64,000 bases of DNA from Streptomyces xinghaiensis S187 (GTDB lineage Bacteria > Actinomycetota > Actinomycetes > Streptomycetales > Streptomycetaceae): NCBI RefSeq assembly GCF_000220705.2, contig NZ_CP023202.1, positions 1,922,001 through 1,986,000 on the forward strand. The letters are read 5' to 3'. Positions 7,812 through 16,827 of the stretch are shown here, one piece after another. Numbering within the stretch: position 1 is the first letter of the stretch; each line of letters begins with the position of its first letter. The notes beneath the pieces were generated by a model. It did no database searches. It was not told the DNA's origin and saw nothing but the letters and a program-made list of their open reading frames with translations. Position numbers and translations under genes: made by a program.

Positions 7812-8948
7812 CTACTCCCCCGCGGCCAGCACCACCACGTCCTCGGCGGTGAACGCCGCGCCCACCTCCGTACCGGTCTCCGGGGCGTCGCGCAGGGCGC
7901 AGGACGCCTCCAGGAGCGGCCCCGTCCCGGGGCGGAGCAGCAGGGAGACCTGGTCGCCGCGGAAGGTACGGGCCGCGACGGTGCAGCGCAGGCCGTCGGC
8001 GGGCGGCACCAGCCGGACCCCGGTGGGGCGGACGAGCAGCCGGCGCGTGCCCCGGGCGGAGCCCGGCTCCACCGGCAGCCGGCCCCAGGGGGTGTCGGCG
8101 GCCCCGTCGCGCACCAGCCCTTCGATCACGTTGTCGAAGCCGAGGAAGCGGGCGACGAACTCGGAGGCGGGCCGGCGCCAGACTTCCAGGGGCGTGCCGG
8201 TCTGGGCGACACGGCCGTCCCGCATCACGACCACCCGGTCGGCGAGGGCGAAGGCCTCGCTCTGGTCGTGGGTGACCGCCAGCACGGTCGTCCCCAGCCG
8301 CCGGAACAGCTCGCGGAGTTCGACGACCAGCCGCTCGCGGAGTGTCCGGTCGAGCTGGCCCAGCGGTTCGTCCAGCATCAGGAGCCGCGGTTCCGGGGCC
8401 AGGGCGCGCGCCAGTGCCACCCGCTGCTGCTCGCCGCCGGACAGCGAGGACACCGCGCGCCGCCCGGCGTCGGGCAGCCCGACGAGGTCGAGGAGACCGG
8501 CGACGCGGCGCTCGGTCTCGGCGCGCGGCACCTTGCGCATGCGCAGGCCGAAGGCGACGTTGCCGCCGACGTCCCGCTGCGGGAAGAGCTGGTGGTCCTG
8601 GAACATCAGTCCGACGCCGCGCCGGTGCGCGGGCACCCCCGCCTGGTCACGGCCGGCGAGGGTCACCCGGCCGGCGTCCGGCCGGTGCAGCCCGGCCACC
8701 ACGCGCAGCAGGGTGGACTTGCCGCTGCCGCTCGGCCCGAGTACGCACACCGTCCGCCGCTCGGGGACCTCCAGATCCACCGCGTCGAGCACGGCCCGGT
8801 CGCCGAAGCGGACGGTCACCTCGTCCAGCCGCAGCAGGGCGGGCCGGGCGGCGGGGGCATCGCCGGGGCCGGCGGGAGCCTCCCCGGTGCCGGGAGGAGA
8901 GCCGGTGGCGGTGACGGGGGCCGTGCCCGGAGTGGTGTCGGAGGGCAT
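7812..8948 (-). CDS. thiQ: Thiamine-type ABC transporter ATP-binding protein
   Basis: 378 residues. It has an Ala/Pro-rich N-terminal extension of about 35 residues, then a complete ABC domain: Walker A GPSGSGKST, Q-loop MFQDHQLFP, signature SSLSGGEQQRVALARAL, Walker B LLMLDEPLGQLD, switch His in VTHDQSEA. After about residue 270 comes a TOBE-like domain (LLVRPTGVRLV). It lies 1 nt after the permease gene in an operon led by a TPP riboswitch, which points to thiamine (or a thiamine derivative) as substrate. By sequence alone it could equally be an iron or sulfate importer ATPase. Confidence 0.82.
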   Translation of the reverse strand: MPSDTTPGTAPVTATGSPPGTGEAPAGPGDAPAARPALLRLDEVTVRFGDRAVLDAVDLEVPERRTVCVLGPSGSGKSTLLRVVAGLHRPDAGRVTLAGRDQAGVPAHRRGVGLMFQDHQLFPQRDVGGNVAFGLRMRKVPRAETERRVAGLLDLVGLPDAGRRAVSSLSGGEQQRVALARALAPEPRLLMLDEPLGQLDRTLRERLVVELRELFRRLGTTVLAVTHDQSEAFALADRVVVMRDGRVAQTGTPLEVWRRPASEFVARFLGFDNVIEGLVRDGAADTPWGRLPVEPGSARGTRRLLVRPTGVRLVPPADGLRCTVAARTFRGDQVSLLLRPGTGPLLEASCALRDAPETGTEVGAAFTAEDVVVLAAGE

Positions 8949-8949
8949 G

Positions 8950-10722
8950 TCAGAACTCCCCGGAGCCGGAGCGGTCGGTGCGGACGCGTTCGAGAAGCAG
9001 CAGGGACACCGCGCAGACCAGCATCAGGATCGTGCTGAGCGCCATCGCCTGCCCGTACGGCAGTGCGCCGGCCCGGCCCAGCAGCCGGGCCACGGCGACC
9101 GGAAGGGTGAGGGTGTCGGCACGGGCGATGAAGACGGTGGCGCCGAACTCCCCGAGCGAGACGGCGAAGGCGAAGCCCGCGGCGACGAGCAGCGCCCGCC
9201 GCACCAGCGGCAGGTCCACCTCGCGCCAGGCGCGCAGCGGGGAGGCGCCCAGCACGGCGGCCGCCTCGCGCAGCCGCGGATCGACCGCGCGCAGGACGGG
9301 CAGCATGGTGCGGACGACGAACGGCACGCCGACCAGGGCCTGCGCCAGCGGCACCAGGATCCAGGCGGACCGCAGGTCCAGGGGCGGCTCGTCGAGCGCG
9401 ATGAGGAAGCCGAAGCCGACCGTCACGGCGGAGGTGCCCAGCGGCAGCATCAGCAGCGCGTCGAAACCCCGTACGAGTCTCCCGGCCCGCCGGGTCAGGG
9501 CCGCCGCGGCCAGACCGCCGACCACCAGGGCGATCAGGGTGGCCACGGCCGCGAAGGCCAGGGAGTTGCCCACCGCCTCCAGCGGCGCCACCGTGAACGT
9601 CCCGCCCTCCTCGGACCCCAGCGCCCGGTAGAAGGCGAAGCCGTAGCCGTCCGGTGCGTCCAGCGAGCGCTCGACGAGCACCCCCAGCGGCAGCAGGAGC
9701 AGCAGCGCGACGACCGTCACCGTGGAGCCCAGCAGGGCCCACTGGGCGGCGCCGCGCGGACGGCGGGAGGTGTGCGCGGGGTCGACCAGCCGCAGCGCGC
9801 TCTCGCGCCGCCGCACCGTCCGGGCGTGCAGCAGGAGCAGGCCGCCGACGGCACAGAACTGCAGCAGCGTCAGCACGGCCGCCGTCGGCAGGTCGAGCAG
9901 TTGTGCGGTCTGCCGGTAGATCTCGACCTCCAGGGTCGAGTAGCGCGGACCGCCGAGGATCTGGACCACCCCGAAGGAGGTGAAGGTGAAGAGAAAGACC
10001 ATCAGCGCCGCGGCGGCGACCGCGGGCGCGAGAGCCGGCAAGGTGATCCGGCGCCAGGCGGTGAGGCGGCTCGCGCCGAGCATCCGCGCGGCCTCCTCCT
10101 GGCGCGGGTCGAGCTGCGCCCACAGGCCGCCGACCGTCCGCACCACGACCGCGTAGTTGAAGAACACATGGGCGAGCAGGATCGCCCACACCGTGGTGTC
10201 CAGCCGGACGCCCCACAGCTCGTCCAGCAGTCCGCCGCGTCCCAGCAGCGCCAGGAAGGCCGAGTCGGCCACGACGGTGGGCAGGACGAACGGCACCACC
10301 ACCAGCGCCCGCAGCAGCCGCTTGCCGGGGAAGTCGAGGCGGGCGAAGACATAGGCGCCCGGCAGCGCGACGGCCACGGTCAGCGCCGTGGACGCCGCCG
10401 CCTGCCACGCGGTGAACCAGAGCACGTCCAGGACGAGCGGGTCCGTCAGCACCGCGCCGGCCCGGCCGAACCGCCACCGTCCCCCGTCGCGCAGCCCCCG
10501 GGCCACGATCGCGGCCACCGGGTGGACGAAGAACAGGGCGAAGAAGGCCGCCGGGACCGCCATCAGCGCGAGCCGGACCGCGGTGCCGGAGCGGCCCGGA
10601 CGCCCGCCCCGGCGCCGCCCCGCCGGTGACGGCGGAGCGGGCGGAGACGGTGCGGACGGCGACGGGGGCGGAGCCGCGGGCGGCTCCGCCCCGGCGGTCA
10701 CCTCGGAACGAGCTGGGACCAT
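8950..10722 (-). CDS. thiP: Thiamine-type ABC transporter permease (duplicated, ThiP-like)
   Basis: About 590 residues with two homologous permease halves, as in ThiP and FbpB. Each half carries an EAA-type loop: EEAARMLGASRLTAWRRITLP near the middle and LREAAAVLGASPLRAWREVDLP near the end. About twelve hydrophobic segments are visible. The start is uncertain: GTG 10734, ATG 10722 and GTG 10701 are all in frame. The last gives a GTGA overlap with the binding-protein stop, which would be classic coupling; 10722 is given as a compromise. The riboswitch upstream of the operon suggests thiamine uptake. Confidence 0.82.
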   Translation of the reverse strand: MVPARSEVTAGAEPPAAPPPSPSAPSPPAPPSPAGRRRGGRPGRSGTAVRLALMAVPAAFFALFFVHPVAAIVARGLRDGGRWRFGRAGAVLTDPLVLDVLWFTAWQAAASTALTVAVALPGAYVFARLDFPGKRLLRALVVVPFVLPTVVADSAFLALLGRGGLLDELWGVRLDTTVWAILLAHVFFNYAVVVRTVGGLWAQLDPRQEEAARMLGASRLTAWRRITLPALAPAVAAAALMVFLFTFTSFGVVQILGGPRYSTLEVEIYRQTAQLLDLPTAAVLTLLQFCAVGGLLLLHARTVRRRESALRLVDPAHTSRRPRGAAQWALLGSTVTVVALLLLLPLGVLVERSLDAPDGYGFAFYRALGSEEGGTFTVAPLEAVGNSLAFAAVATLIALVVGGLAAAALTRRAGRLVRGFDALLMLPLGTSAVTVGFGFLIALDEPPLDLRSAWILVPLAQALVGVPFVVRTMLPVLRAVDPRLREAAAVLGASPLRAWREVDLPLVRRALLVAAGFAFAVSLGEFGATVFIARADTLTLPVAVARLLGRAGALPYGQAMALSTILMLVCAVSLLLLERVRTDRSGSGEF

Positions 10723-11792
10723 GCCTTGACCCACTGCTCACGGTTCTCGGCGATCTTCTCCGGGGACAGGGAGGCGGGCTTCTCGATCGTCTCCCCGTAC
10801 CGGGTGAAGACCTCCGGCAGCTTGACGTCCGTGCGGGCCGGATGGACGAACATCTGCAACGGCACGTCCTCCTGGAAGGTCTCGCTCAGCAGGAAGTCCA
10901 GGAGTTCCTTGCCGCCCTCGGGGTTCTCCGCGCCGTCCAGCAGCCCGGCGAACTCGGTCTGCCGGAAGCAGGTGCCCTTCGCCACCCCCGTCGGCCCCTC
11001 CTGGGGCAGCGGGTCCTGCCCCAGCACCTCGGCGGGCGGGCTGGAGGCGTAGGAGACGACGAGGGGCTTGTCGCCCTTGCCCTTGCCGCCGCCGGAGCCG
11101 GAGAAGCGGTCGTTGTAGGCCTGCTCCCAGCCGTCGACCACCTCGACGCCGTTGGCCTTGAGCTTCTTCCAGTAGTCCTGCCAGCCGTCGTCGCCGTACT
11201 CGGCCGCGGTGGCGAGGAGGAAGCCCAGCCCCGGCGAGGAGGTGGCGGCGTTCTCGGTGACCAGCAGGTCCTTGTAGGCCGGCTTCACCAGGTCGTCGAA
11301 GGTCTCCGGCGGCGCGAGCCGCTTCTTCTCGAACCAGCCGCGGTCGTAGTTGACGCAGATGTCGCCGTAGTCGACGGGCGTGACCCGGTGCTTCCCCCGG
11401 TCGAGCCGGAGTTCCTCCGGTACCTTCTCCAGCCCCCTGGCCTCGTACGGCGAGAAGATCCCGTGGTCGAGGGCGCGCGAGAGCAGGGTGTTGTCGACGC
11501 CGAAGAGGACGTCACCCTGCGGATTGCCCTTGGACAGCACGGCCTGGTTGACGGTCGTGCCGGCGTCGCCGCCGCGCAGGATCTCGACCTTGCGGCCGGT
11601 CTGCTCGGTGAACTCCTTCAGCACGTCGTCGGAGACGGCGAACGAGTCATGGGTGACCAGGGTGACGGCCGCGGTCTCGCCGCCGTCCTTCCCGGCCGGA
11701 TCACCGGAGTCGCCGCACGCGGCGAGCGAGGTGACGCCCAGCGCGGTGACGAGCAGCGCGGCGGCGGACCGTCCGCGAAGGTGCGTGGTCAT
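10698..11792 (-). CDS. thiB: Thiamine-type ABC transporter substrate-binding lipoprotein
   Basis: 364 residues. A lipoprotein signal peptide is clear: MTTHLRGRSAAALLVTALG, then lipobox SLAAC at Cys26. The mature protein follows the ThiB/AfuA extracellular binding fold (VTLVTHDSFAVSDDVLKEF, GDVLFGVDNTLLSRAL, VDYGDICVNYD, WQDYWKKLKANGV). ThiB of enterobacteria begins with a similar THDSF segment. GGGGAGG sits before the ATG. It is the first gene of a three-gene operon behind a TPP riboswitch, which makes thiamine transport the most likely role. Confidence 0.88.
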   Translation of the reverse strand: MTTHLRGRSAAALLVTALGVTSLAACGDSGDPAGKDGGETAAVTLVTHDSFAVSDDVLKEFTEQTGRKVEILRGGDAGTTVNQAVLSKGNPQGDVLFGVDNTLLSRALDHGIFSPYEARGLEKVPEELRLDRGKHRVTPVDYGDICVNYDRGWFEKKRLAPPETFDDLVKPAYKDLLVTENAATSSPGLGFLLATAAEYGDDGWQDYWKKLKANGVEVVDGWEQAYNDRFSGSGGGKGKGDKPLVVSYASSPPAEVLGQDPLPQEGPTGVAKGTCFRQTEFAGLLDGAENPEGGKELLDFLLSETFQEDVPLQMFVHPARTDVKLPEVFTRYGETIEKPASLSPEKIAENREQWVKAWSQLVPR

Positions 11793-11845
11793 GAGTGGTG
11801 CCTCCCCTGAAGCGGGCAGGGCACGACAGCTTGTCGAGTGGTGAC

Positions 11846-11933
11846 CGAACTCCCTACGCCGGTATGACCCGGTTCAGGTTCGAGGGTCTGCGGCTGCCGC
11901 CGCACTCTCAGCGCTGTGCGCTCCCCTGTCGGA
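11846..11933 (-). promoter_or_regulatory. TPP (THI-box) riboswitch
   Basis: On the leftward strand the region reads GGGGAGC, then GCTGAGAGTG, then ACCCTCGAACCTGAACCGGG, TCATACCGGCGTAGGGA. These are the conserved THI-element segments (CTGAGAG in the pyrimidine-sensor arm; CCTGA..CCGGGT.AT.CCGGCG.AGGGA in the pyrophosphate arm). It sits about 54 nt before the ATG of the thiamine transporter operon. In actinobacteria such elements usually sequester the ribosome binding site when TPP is bound; that mechanism is inferred. Confidence 0.95.
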
Positions 11934-11956
11934 ATAGACGTTCGAAAACGACGATA

Positions 11957-13063
11957 TCAGCGCTCCGCGGCGGCCAGCTGACCGCATGCGCCGTCGATCT
12001 CCTGGCCCCGGGTGTCCCGGACGGTCACCGGCACCCGGTGCGCCTCCAGCGCGGCCACGAACGCCTTCTCGTCCTCGGGCCGCGAGGCGGTCCACTTCGA
12101 GCCGGGCGTCGGGTTGAGCGGGATGAGATTGACGTGCACGCGGCGGCCCTTGAGCAGCCGGCCGAGCAGATCACCGCGCCAGGCCTGGTCGTTGATGTCG
12201 CGGATCAGCGCGTACTCGACGGAGACCCGGCGGCCGGACTTCTCGGCGTACTCCCAGGCGGCGTCGAGCACTTCGCGCACCTTCCACCGGGTGTTGACCG
12301 GCACGAGGGTGTCGCGGAGCTCGTCGTCCGGGGCGTGCAGCGAGACCGCGAGCCGGCAGCTGAACCCCTCGTCCGCGAAGCGCAGCATCGCCGGGACGAG
12401 ACCGACGGTGGAGACGGTGATGCCGCGCTGCGAGAGCCCGAGACCGTCCGGCTCGGGGTCGGTGAGCCGCCGGATGGCGCCGACGACGCGGTTGTAGTTG
12501 GCGAGCGGCTCGCCCATCCCCATGAAGACGATGTTCGACAGCCGGGCCGGCCCGCCGGGGATCTCGCCGTCCCGCAGCGCCCGCATGCCGTCCACGATCT
12601 GGTGCACGATCTCGGCGGTCGACAGATTGCGGTCGAGACCGGCCTGGCCGGTGGCGCAGAAGGGGCAGTTCATCCCGCAGCCGGCCTGCGAGGAGACGCA
12701 CATGGTGACCCGGTCCGGGTAGCGCATCAGGACCGACTCGACGAGCGTGCCGTCGAAGAGCCGCCACAGCGTCTTGCGGGTGGTGTCGTCGTCGCAGCTG
12801 ATGTGCCGCACGACGGTCATGAGTTCGGGCAGCAGTTCGGCCGCGAGCTTCTCACGGGCCGCCGCCGGGATGTCCGTCCAGGCCGCCGGGTCGCCGGCGT
12901 ACCGGGCGAAGTAGTGACGCGAGACCTGGCCGGCCCGGAACGGCTTCTCGCCGATGGCCGCCACGGCGTCACGGCGCTCGGCGGGGGTGAGGTCGGCAAG
13001 ATGCCGCGGCGGCTTCTTGGCCCCGCGCGGCACGGCAAAGGTGAGTTCTCCGGGCTTAGGCAT
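11957..13063 (-). CDS. rlmN: Dual-specificity RNA methyltransferase RlmN
   Basis: 368 residues, normal family length. This radical-SAM enzyme methylates C2 of adenosine 2503 in 23S rRNA and A37 in some tRNAs. The iron-sulfur cysteines are in CGMNCPFCATG near residue 129, followed by NIVFMGMGEPLANY. The substrate-methylating cysteine lies in the C-terminal DGACGQL. The start is ATG at 13063. The gene ends only 24 nt before the TPP riboswitch of the thiamine operon. Confidence 0.96.
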   Translation of the reverse strand: MPKPGELTFAVPRGAKKPPRHLADLTPAERRDAVAAIGEKPFRAGQVSRHYFARYAGDPAAWTDIPAAAREKLAAELLPELMTVVRHISCDDDTTRKTLWRLFDGTLVESVLMRYPDRVTMCVSSQAGCGMNCPFCATGQAGLDRNLSTAEIVHQIVDGMRALRDGEIPGGPARLSNIVFMGMGEPLANYNRVVGAIRRLTDPEPDGLGLSQRGITVSTVGLVPAMLRFADEGFSCRLAVSLHAPDDELRDTLVPVNTRWKVREVLDAAWEYAEKSGRRVSVEYALIRDINDQAWRGDLLGRLLKGRRVHVNLIPLNPTPGSKWTASRPEDEKAFVAALEAHRVPVTVRDTRGQEIDGACGQLAAAER

Positions 13064-13157
13064 GATTCCCCCAGTGTCGCAGACGCCGGACGGTCCTCCG
13101 GCGCCCCGCGGACGAGGCTCCCGTCACCCGGCCGCGGGGCGCCGCCGGAGACGCGCC

Positions 13158-13193
13158 GAGGCCCCTGCCGAACCGTGCGGCGGCAGGGGCCTC
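13158..13193 (-). terminator. Strong hairpin after cdsA
   Basis: Perfect 13-bp stem (GAGGCCCCTGCCG / CGGCAGGGGCCTC) with a 10-nt loop, 17 nt after the cdsA stop codon on the leftward strand. It probably ends the pyrH-frr-cdsA transcript and separates it from rlmN. Confidence 0.7.
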
Positions 13194-13209
13194 GCGTGCG
13201 CCGGAGGGC

Positions 13210-14289
13210 TCAGCCCGAGCCCGTGAAGACCACCAGCAGCAGCCACGCGACCGGAGCGGTGGGCAGCAGCGAGTCCAGACGGTCCATGATCCCGCCGTGG
13301 CCGGGGAGCAGCGTGCCCATGTCCTTGATCCCGAGGTCCCGCTTGATCATGGACTCGCCGAGGTCGCCCAGGGTGGCGCTGCCCGCGACCGCCAGGCCGA
13401 GCAGCAGGCCCTCCCACCAACTGCCCCCGTCGATCAGGAACTCCAGGCACAGCGCGCCGGCCACCATGGCGAAGCCGACCGCCCCGAGCAGGCCTTCGCG
13501 CGTCTTGCCGGGGCTGATGCGCGGCGCGAGCTTGTGCGTGCCGAAGCGCCAGCCGACGGCGTAGGCACCGGTGTCGCTGACCACGGTGAGCAGCAGGAAG
13601 ACCAGCACCCACCAGGCACCGTCGTCGGCGGCCAGCATCAGCGCCACGAAGGTGGCGAGGAACGGCACGTAGAAGGCGGCGAAGAGAGCGGCCGTGACGT
13701 CGCGGAGGTAGTTCTCCGGGGCGTCCGTCATCCGCCAGGCCAGGACGGCGAGCGCGGTGAGCGCCATGGCGACCCAGGCGCCCTCCGGACCCCGCAGGTA
13801 CCCCGCGACGACCATGGCGACGCCGCCGAGGGCCAGCGGCACCAGTGGCGCGCGGATGCCCTTCTGCTCGCGCAGCCGGGAGGTCAGCTCCCAGAGGCCG
13901 ACGACGACCGCGGCCGCGATCACCCCGACGAAGACGTCCTTGACGAAGAACAGCGAGGCGAGGATCACCGCGCCGAGGCCGACTCCCACGCCGATCGCGG
14001 CCCGCAGGTCGCGGCCCGCGCGCTTGCGGGGCGGCGTCGCGGGAGACGGATGGGCTCCGGCCGGGCGGTGCGCGTGGACCGGGGGGCCGCTCGGACGAGC
14101 GGCCCCCCGGTCGTGTCCGTCGCGGTCGTCCTGGTCGCCGCCTGCGGGGGGCACGATGGGCATGGGCCGAGTCTGCGCCGCATCGCCCGCCCCGTGCGGG
14201 GGACCCGCCGCGGGAGGCCGCACGGGCCCCTGACCGGGCGGTCCCCCGTAGCCGGCGTGCGGCGGGGCGCCCCGGGAAGAGTCGTTCAT
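13210..14289 (-). CDS. cdsA: Phosphatidate cytidylyltransferase
   Basis: 359 residues. The enzyme makes CDP-diacylglycerol from CTP and phosphatidic acid in the membrane. A soluble Pro/Gly/Arg-rich N-terminus of about 95 residues precedes around eight hydrophobic segments. The family signature is intact near the C-terminus: MIKRDLGIKDMG followed by LLPGHGGIMDRLDSLL, with the metal-binding Asp residues. Its ATG overlaps the frr stop as TGATG, so the two are coupled. The long polar N-terminus is usual for streptomycete CdsA. Confidence 0.95.
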   Translation of the reverse strand: MNDSSRGAPPHAGYGGPPGQGPVRPPAAGPPHGAGDAAQTRPMPIVPPAGGDQDDRDGHDRGAARPSGPPVHAHRPAGAHPSPATPPRKRAGRDLRAAIGVGVGLGAVILASLFFVKDVFVGVIAAAVVVGLWELTSRLREQKGIRAPLVPLALGGVAMVVAGYLRGPEGAWVAMALTALAVLAWRMTDAPENYLRDVTAALFAAFYVPFLATFVALMLAADDGAWWVLVFLLLTVVSDTGAYAVGWRFGTHKLAPRISPGKTREGLLGAVGFAMVAGALCLEFLIDGGSWWEGLLLGLAVAGSATLGDLGESMIKRDLGIKDMGTLLPGHGGIMDRLDSLLPTAPVAWLLLVVFTGSG

Positions 14290-14849
14290 CAGACCTCGAG
14301 CAGCTCGGCTTCCTTGTGCTTGAGCAGCTCGTCCACCTGCGCCACGTACTTCGCGGTGGTGTCGTCGAGCTCCTTCTCGGCGCGGCGGCCCTCGTCCTCG
14401 CCGACCTCACCGTCCTTGATGAACTTGTCGATGGTCTCCTTGGCCTTGCGCCGGACGCTGCGGATCGAGATCTTCGCGTCCTCGGCCTTGTGCTTGGCGA
14501 CCTTGATGTACTCCTTGCGGCGCTCCTGCGTCAACTCGGGGAACACCACGCGGATGATGCTGCCGTCGTTGCTCGGGTTGACCCCGAGGTCGGAGTCGCG
14601 GATCGCCTGCTCGATGTTGCGCAGCGCGCTCTTGTCGAACGGGGTCACCACGGCCATCCGCGGCTCCGGGACCGAGAACGACGCCAGCTGGTTGATCGGC
14701 GTCATCGCCCCGTAGTAGTCCGCCACGATCTTGTTGAACATCGCCGGGTGCGCACGGCCGGTGCGGATCGCGGCGAAGTCCTCCTTGGCGACCACGACGG
14801 CCTTCTCCATCTTCTCCTCGGCTTCGAGGAGGGTCTCTTCGATCACCAC
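14289..14849 (-). CDS. frr: Ribosome recycling factor
   Basis: 186 residues, standard RRF length. With EF-G it splits post-termination ribosomes. Conserved elements include the RTGRAHP segment near residue 29, the YYGAMTPINQLASF stretch and the C-terminal helix ending in KHKEAELLEV. The ATG at 14849 follows AGGAGCAAGTGGTG-type purines. It lies between pyrH and cdsA, the classic bacterial order. Confidence 0.97.
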   Translation of the reverse strand: MVIEETLLEAEEKMEKAVVVAKEDFAAIRTGRAHPAMFNKIVADYYGAMTPINQLASFSVPEPRMAVVTPFDKSALRNIEQAIRDSDLGVNPSNDGSIIRVVFPELTQERRKEYIKVAKHKAEDAKISIRSVRRKAKETIDKFIKDGEVGEDEGRRAEKELDDTTAKYVAQVDELLKHKEAELLEV

Positions 14850-14961
14850 TTGCTCCTGGTGTTATCAGTAAGCAGAGCCTCGCCCCTGCGCGCGTCTACT
14901 CCTGCACGGTGTCCGACCGGCAGGCTGTTGTCCATCCCCGTATCGGGCCGGACCTCCCGGG

Positions 14962-15729
14962 TCAGGCCCTGGTCGCTTGGTCGCTCACCAGCGTGCCGAT
15001 CTTCTCACCCTTCACCGCACGCGCGATATTGCCTTCGGCGAGAAGTTCGAAGACGAGAATCGGCAGCTTGTTGTCCATGCACAGGGTGATGGCGGTGGCG
15101 TCGGCGACCTTGAGACCGCGGGTGATGACCTCGCTGTACTCGAGGGCGTCGAACTTCACCGCGTCGGGGTTCTTCCGCGGGTCCGAGTCGTACACCCCGT
15201 CGACGCCGTTCTTGCCCATCAGCAGGGCCTGCGCGTCGATTTCCAGCGCGCGCTGGGCGGCGGTGGTGTCGGTGGAGAAGTACGGCATCCCCATGCCGGC
15301 GCCGAAGATGACGACGCGTCCCTTCTCCAGGTGCCGCACCGCCCGGAGCGGGATGTACGGCTCCGCGACCTGGCCCATCGTGATGGCGGTCTGGACGCGG
15401 GAGTCTATTCCCTCCTTCTCCAGGAAGTCCTGGAGCGCGAGGCAGTTCATGACCGTGCCCAGCATGCCCATGTAGTCGGAACGGGCCCGGTCCATGCCGC
15501 GCTGCTGGAGCTCGGCGCCCCGGAAGAAGTTGCCGCCGCCGATGACGATGGCGATCTCGGCGCCGTCACGGACGACGGCGGCGATCTCCCGGGCCATCTT
15601 GTGCACGACGTCCGGGTCGACGCCGAGGCCGCCCCCGCCGGCGAAGGCCTCGCCGGACAGCTTCAGCAGAAACCGGCCCCGCTGGGGACCGTGATCGGGT
15701 TTACCGGCCTTGTCGGCGTCCTGATTCAT
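14962..15729 (-). CDS. pyrH: UMP kinase
   Basis: 255 residues of the amino-acid-kinase fold. It phosphorylates UMP to UDP and is usually allosterically controlled by UTP/GTP. Visible: LLKLSGEAF near residue 22, IVIGGGNFFRG, the GVDGVYDSDPRKNPDA substrate/nucleotide segment and DATAITLCMDN. The ATG at 15729 (MNQDADKAGK) is chosen for GAGGAG 6 nt upstream; a longer in-frame start at 15813 runs through a hairpin and is unlikely. Followed by frr. Confidence 0.96.
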   Translation of the reverse strand: MNQDADKAGKPDHGPQRGRFLLKLSGEAFAGGGGLGVDPDVVHKMAREIAAVVRDGAEIAIVIGGGNFFRGAELQQRGMDRARSDYMGMLGTVMNCLALQDFLEKEGIDSRVQTAITMGQVAEPYIPLRAVRHLEKGRVVIFGAGMGMPYFSTDTTAAQRALEIDAQALLMGKNGVDGVYDSDPRKNPDAVKFDALEYSEVITRGLKVADATAITLCMDNKLPILVFELLAEGNIARAVKGEKIGTLVSDQATRA

Positions 15730-15756
15730 GGAGATCTCCTCGTGCACAGACGAAGA

Positions 15757-15804
15757 AGGCCACTGCCGTACGGGGTCTGCTCGATCCCTCTGCGGCAATG
15801 GCCT
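15757..15804 (-). terminator. Hairpin between tsf and pyrH
   Basis: On the leftward strand AGGCCATTGCCG pairs with CGGCAGTGGCCT (11 of 12 pairs) across a 24-nt loop, and the right arm is followed by TCTTCG. It sits in the tsf-pyrH gap and could terminate or attenuate the rpsB-tsf transcript before pyrH. It also overlaps any long pyrH leader. Confidence 0.45.
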
Positions 15805-15895
15805 CCTCGTCACCTCTGCGGCCGTCCGGCACGCCGTCGGCCGGCTGCCCCCGACCTTAGCGGCGGCGGGCGCTTTCCGCTGTCGCTGACCGGAC

Positions 15896-16732
15896 TCAGG
15901 CGCCGACGCGGATGCGGGCGAAGCGCTTCAGCGTGACACCGGCCTCGTCCAGAACCTTCTGGACGGTCTTCTTGTTGTCCTTGGCGAACGCCTGGTCGAG
16001 GAGGCAGTTCTCCTTGAAGAAGCCGTTCACCCGGCCCTCGACGATCTTCGGCAGGGCGCCCTCGGGCTTGCCCTCCTCGCGAGCCGTGGCCTCGGCGACG
16101 CGACGCTCGTTCTCGACTGTCTCGGCCGGGATCTGGTCGCGGGAGAGGTACTTCGGACCGAACGCGGCGATGTGCTGCGCGATGTCCTTGGCCACCTCGG
16201 CGTTCTCCTGCTCCAGTTCGACGAGCACGCCGACCTGCGGCGGGAGGTCCGGGCTGGTGCGGTGCATGTACGTGGCGACGTAGCCGCCCTCGAACTGCGC
16301 GAACCGGTCCAGGACGATCTTCTCGCCGAGGGTGGCGTTGGCCTCGTCCACATACGCCTGGACGGTCTTGCCCGACTCGATCTCGGAGGCCAGCAGGGCC
16401 TCCAGGTCGGCCGGGGAGGTCTTGGCAACATGGGCGGCCAGCGCGTCGGCGGCGGCGAGGAACTTGTCACCCTTGGCGACGAAGTCGGTCTCGCACTTCA
16501 GCTCCAGCAGGACGCCGGACTTGTTGTCGTCCGCGATGAGGGAGACGACGGCACCGTTCTCGGCCGTGCGGCTCTCGCGCTTGGCCACGCCCTTCTGGCC
16601 CTTGACGCGCAGGATCTCGACGGCCTTGTCGACGTTGCCCTCGGCCTCGTCCAGCGCCTTCTTGCAGTCCATCATGCCGGCGCCGGTGAGCTCACGGAGC
16701 TTCTTGACGTCAGCGGCGGTGAAGTTCGCCAT
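15896..16732 (-). CDS. tsf: Translation elongation factor Ts
   Basis: 278 residues. It is the guanine nucleotide exchange factor for EF-Tu. The N-terminal UBA-like part (MANFTAADVKKLRELTGAGM, MDCKKALDEAEGN) is fully conserved, as is the TDFVAKG segment of the core near residue 81. The rest is full length. The start is ATG at 16732. It follows rpsB by 95 nt, with a strong hairpin in the gap. Confidence 0.97.
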   Translation of the reverse strand: MANFTAADVKKLRELTGAGMMDCKKALDEAEGNVDKAVEILRVKGQKGVAKRESRTAENGAVVSLIADDNKSGVLLELKCETDFVAKGDKFLAAADALAAHVAKTSPADLEALLASEIESGKTVQAYVDEANATLGEKIVLDRFAQFEGGYVATYMHRTSPDLPPQVGVLVELEQENAEVAKDIAQHIAAFGPKYLSRDQIPAETVENERRVAEATAREEGKPEGALPKIVEGRVNGFFKENCLLDQAFAKDNKKTVQKVLDEAGVTLKRFARIRVGA

Positions 16733-16779
16733 GGTCTGTCAATCTCTTCTCGAAAGTCGATCGATCGGATCTACGGGTG

Positions 16780-16808
16780 GACGGCGGGGGCGCCGGGCCC
16801 CCGCCGTC
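16780..16808 (-). terminator. rpsB-tsf intergenic hairpin (attenuator candidate)
   Basis: Perfect 12-bp stem (GACGGCGGGGGC / GCCCCCGCCGTC) with a 5-nt loop, 19 nt after the rpsB stop. From memory, an attenuator between rpsB and tsf has been described in Streptomyces, lowering tsf relative to rpsB mRNA; this hairpin would fit that role. Confidence 0.6.
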
Positions 16809-16827
16809 GTCAGCCGTGACGCTGGGG

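Noticed and set aside
7321..10629. 1102-codon rightward frame opposite the thiamine transporter genes
   Set aside because: Compositional shadow: Arg/Ser/Gln-rich, no motifs, and the opposite strand encodes three recognisable ABC proteins.
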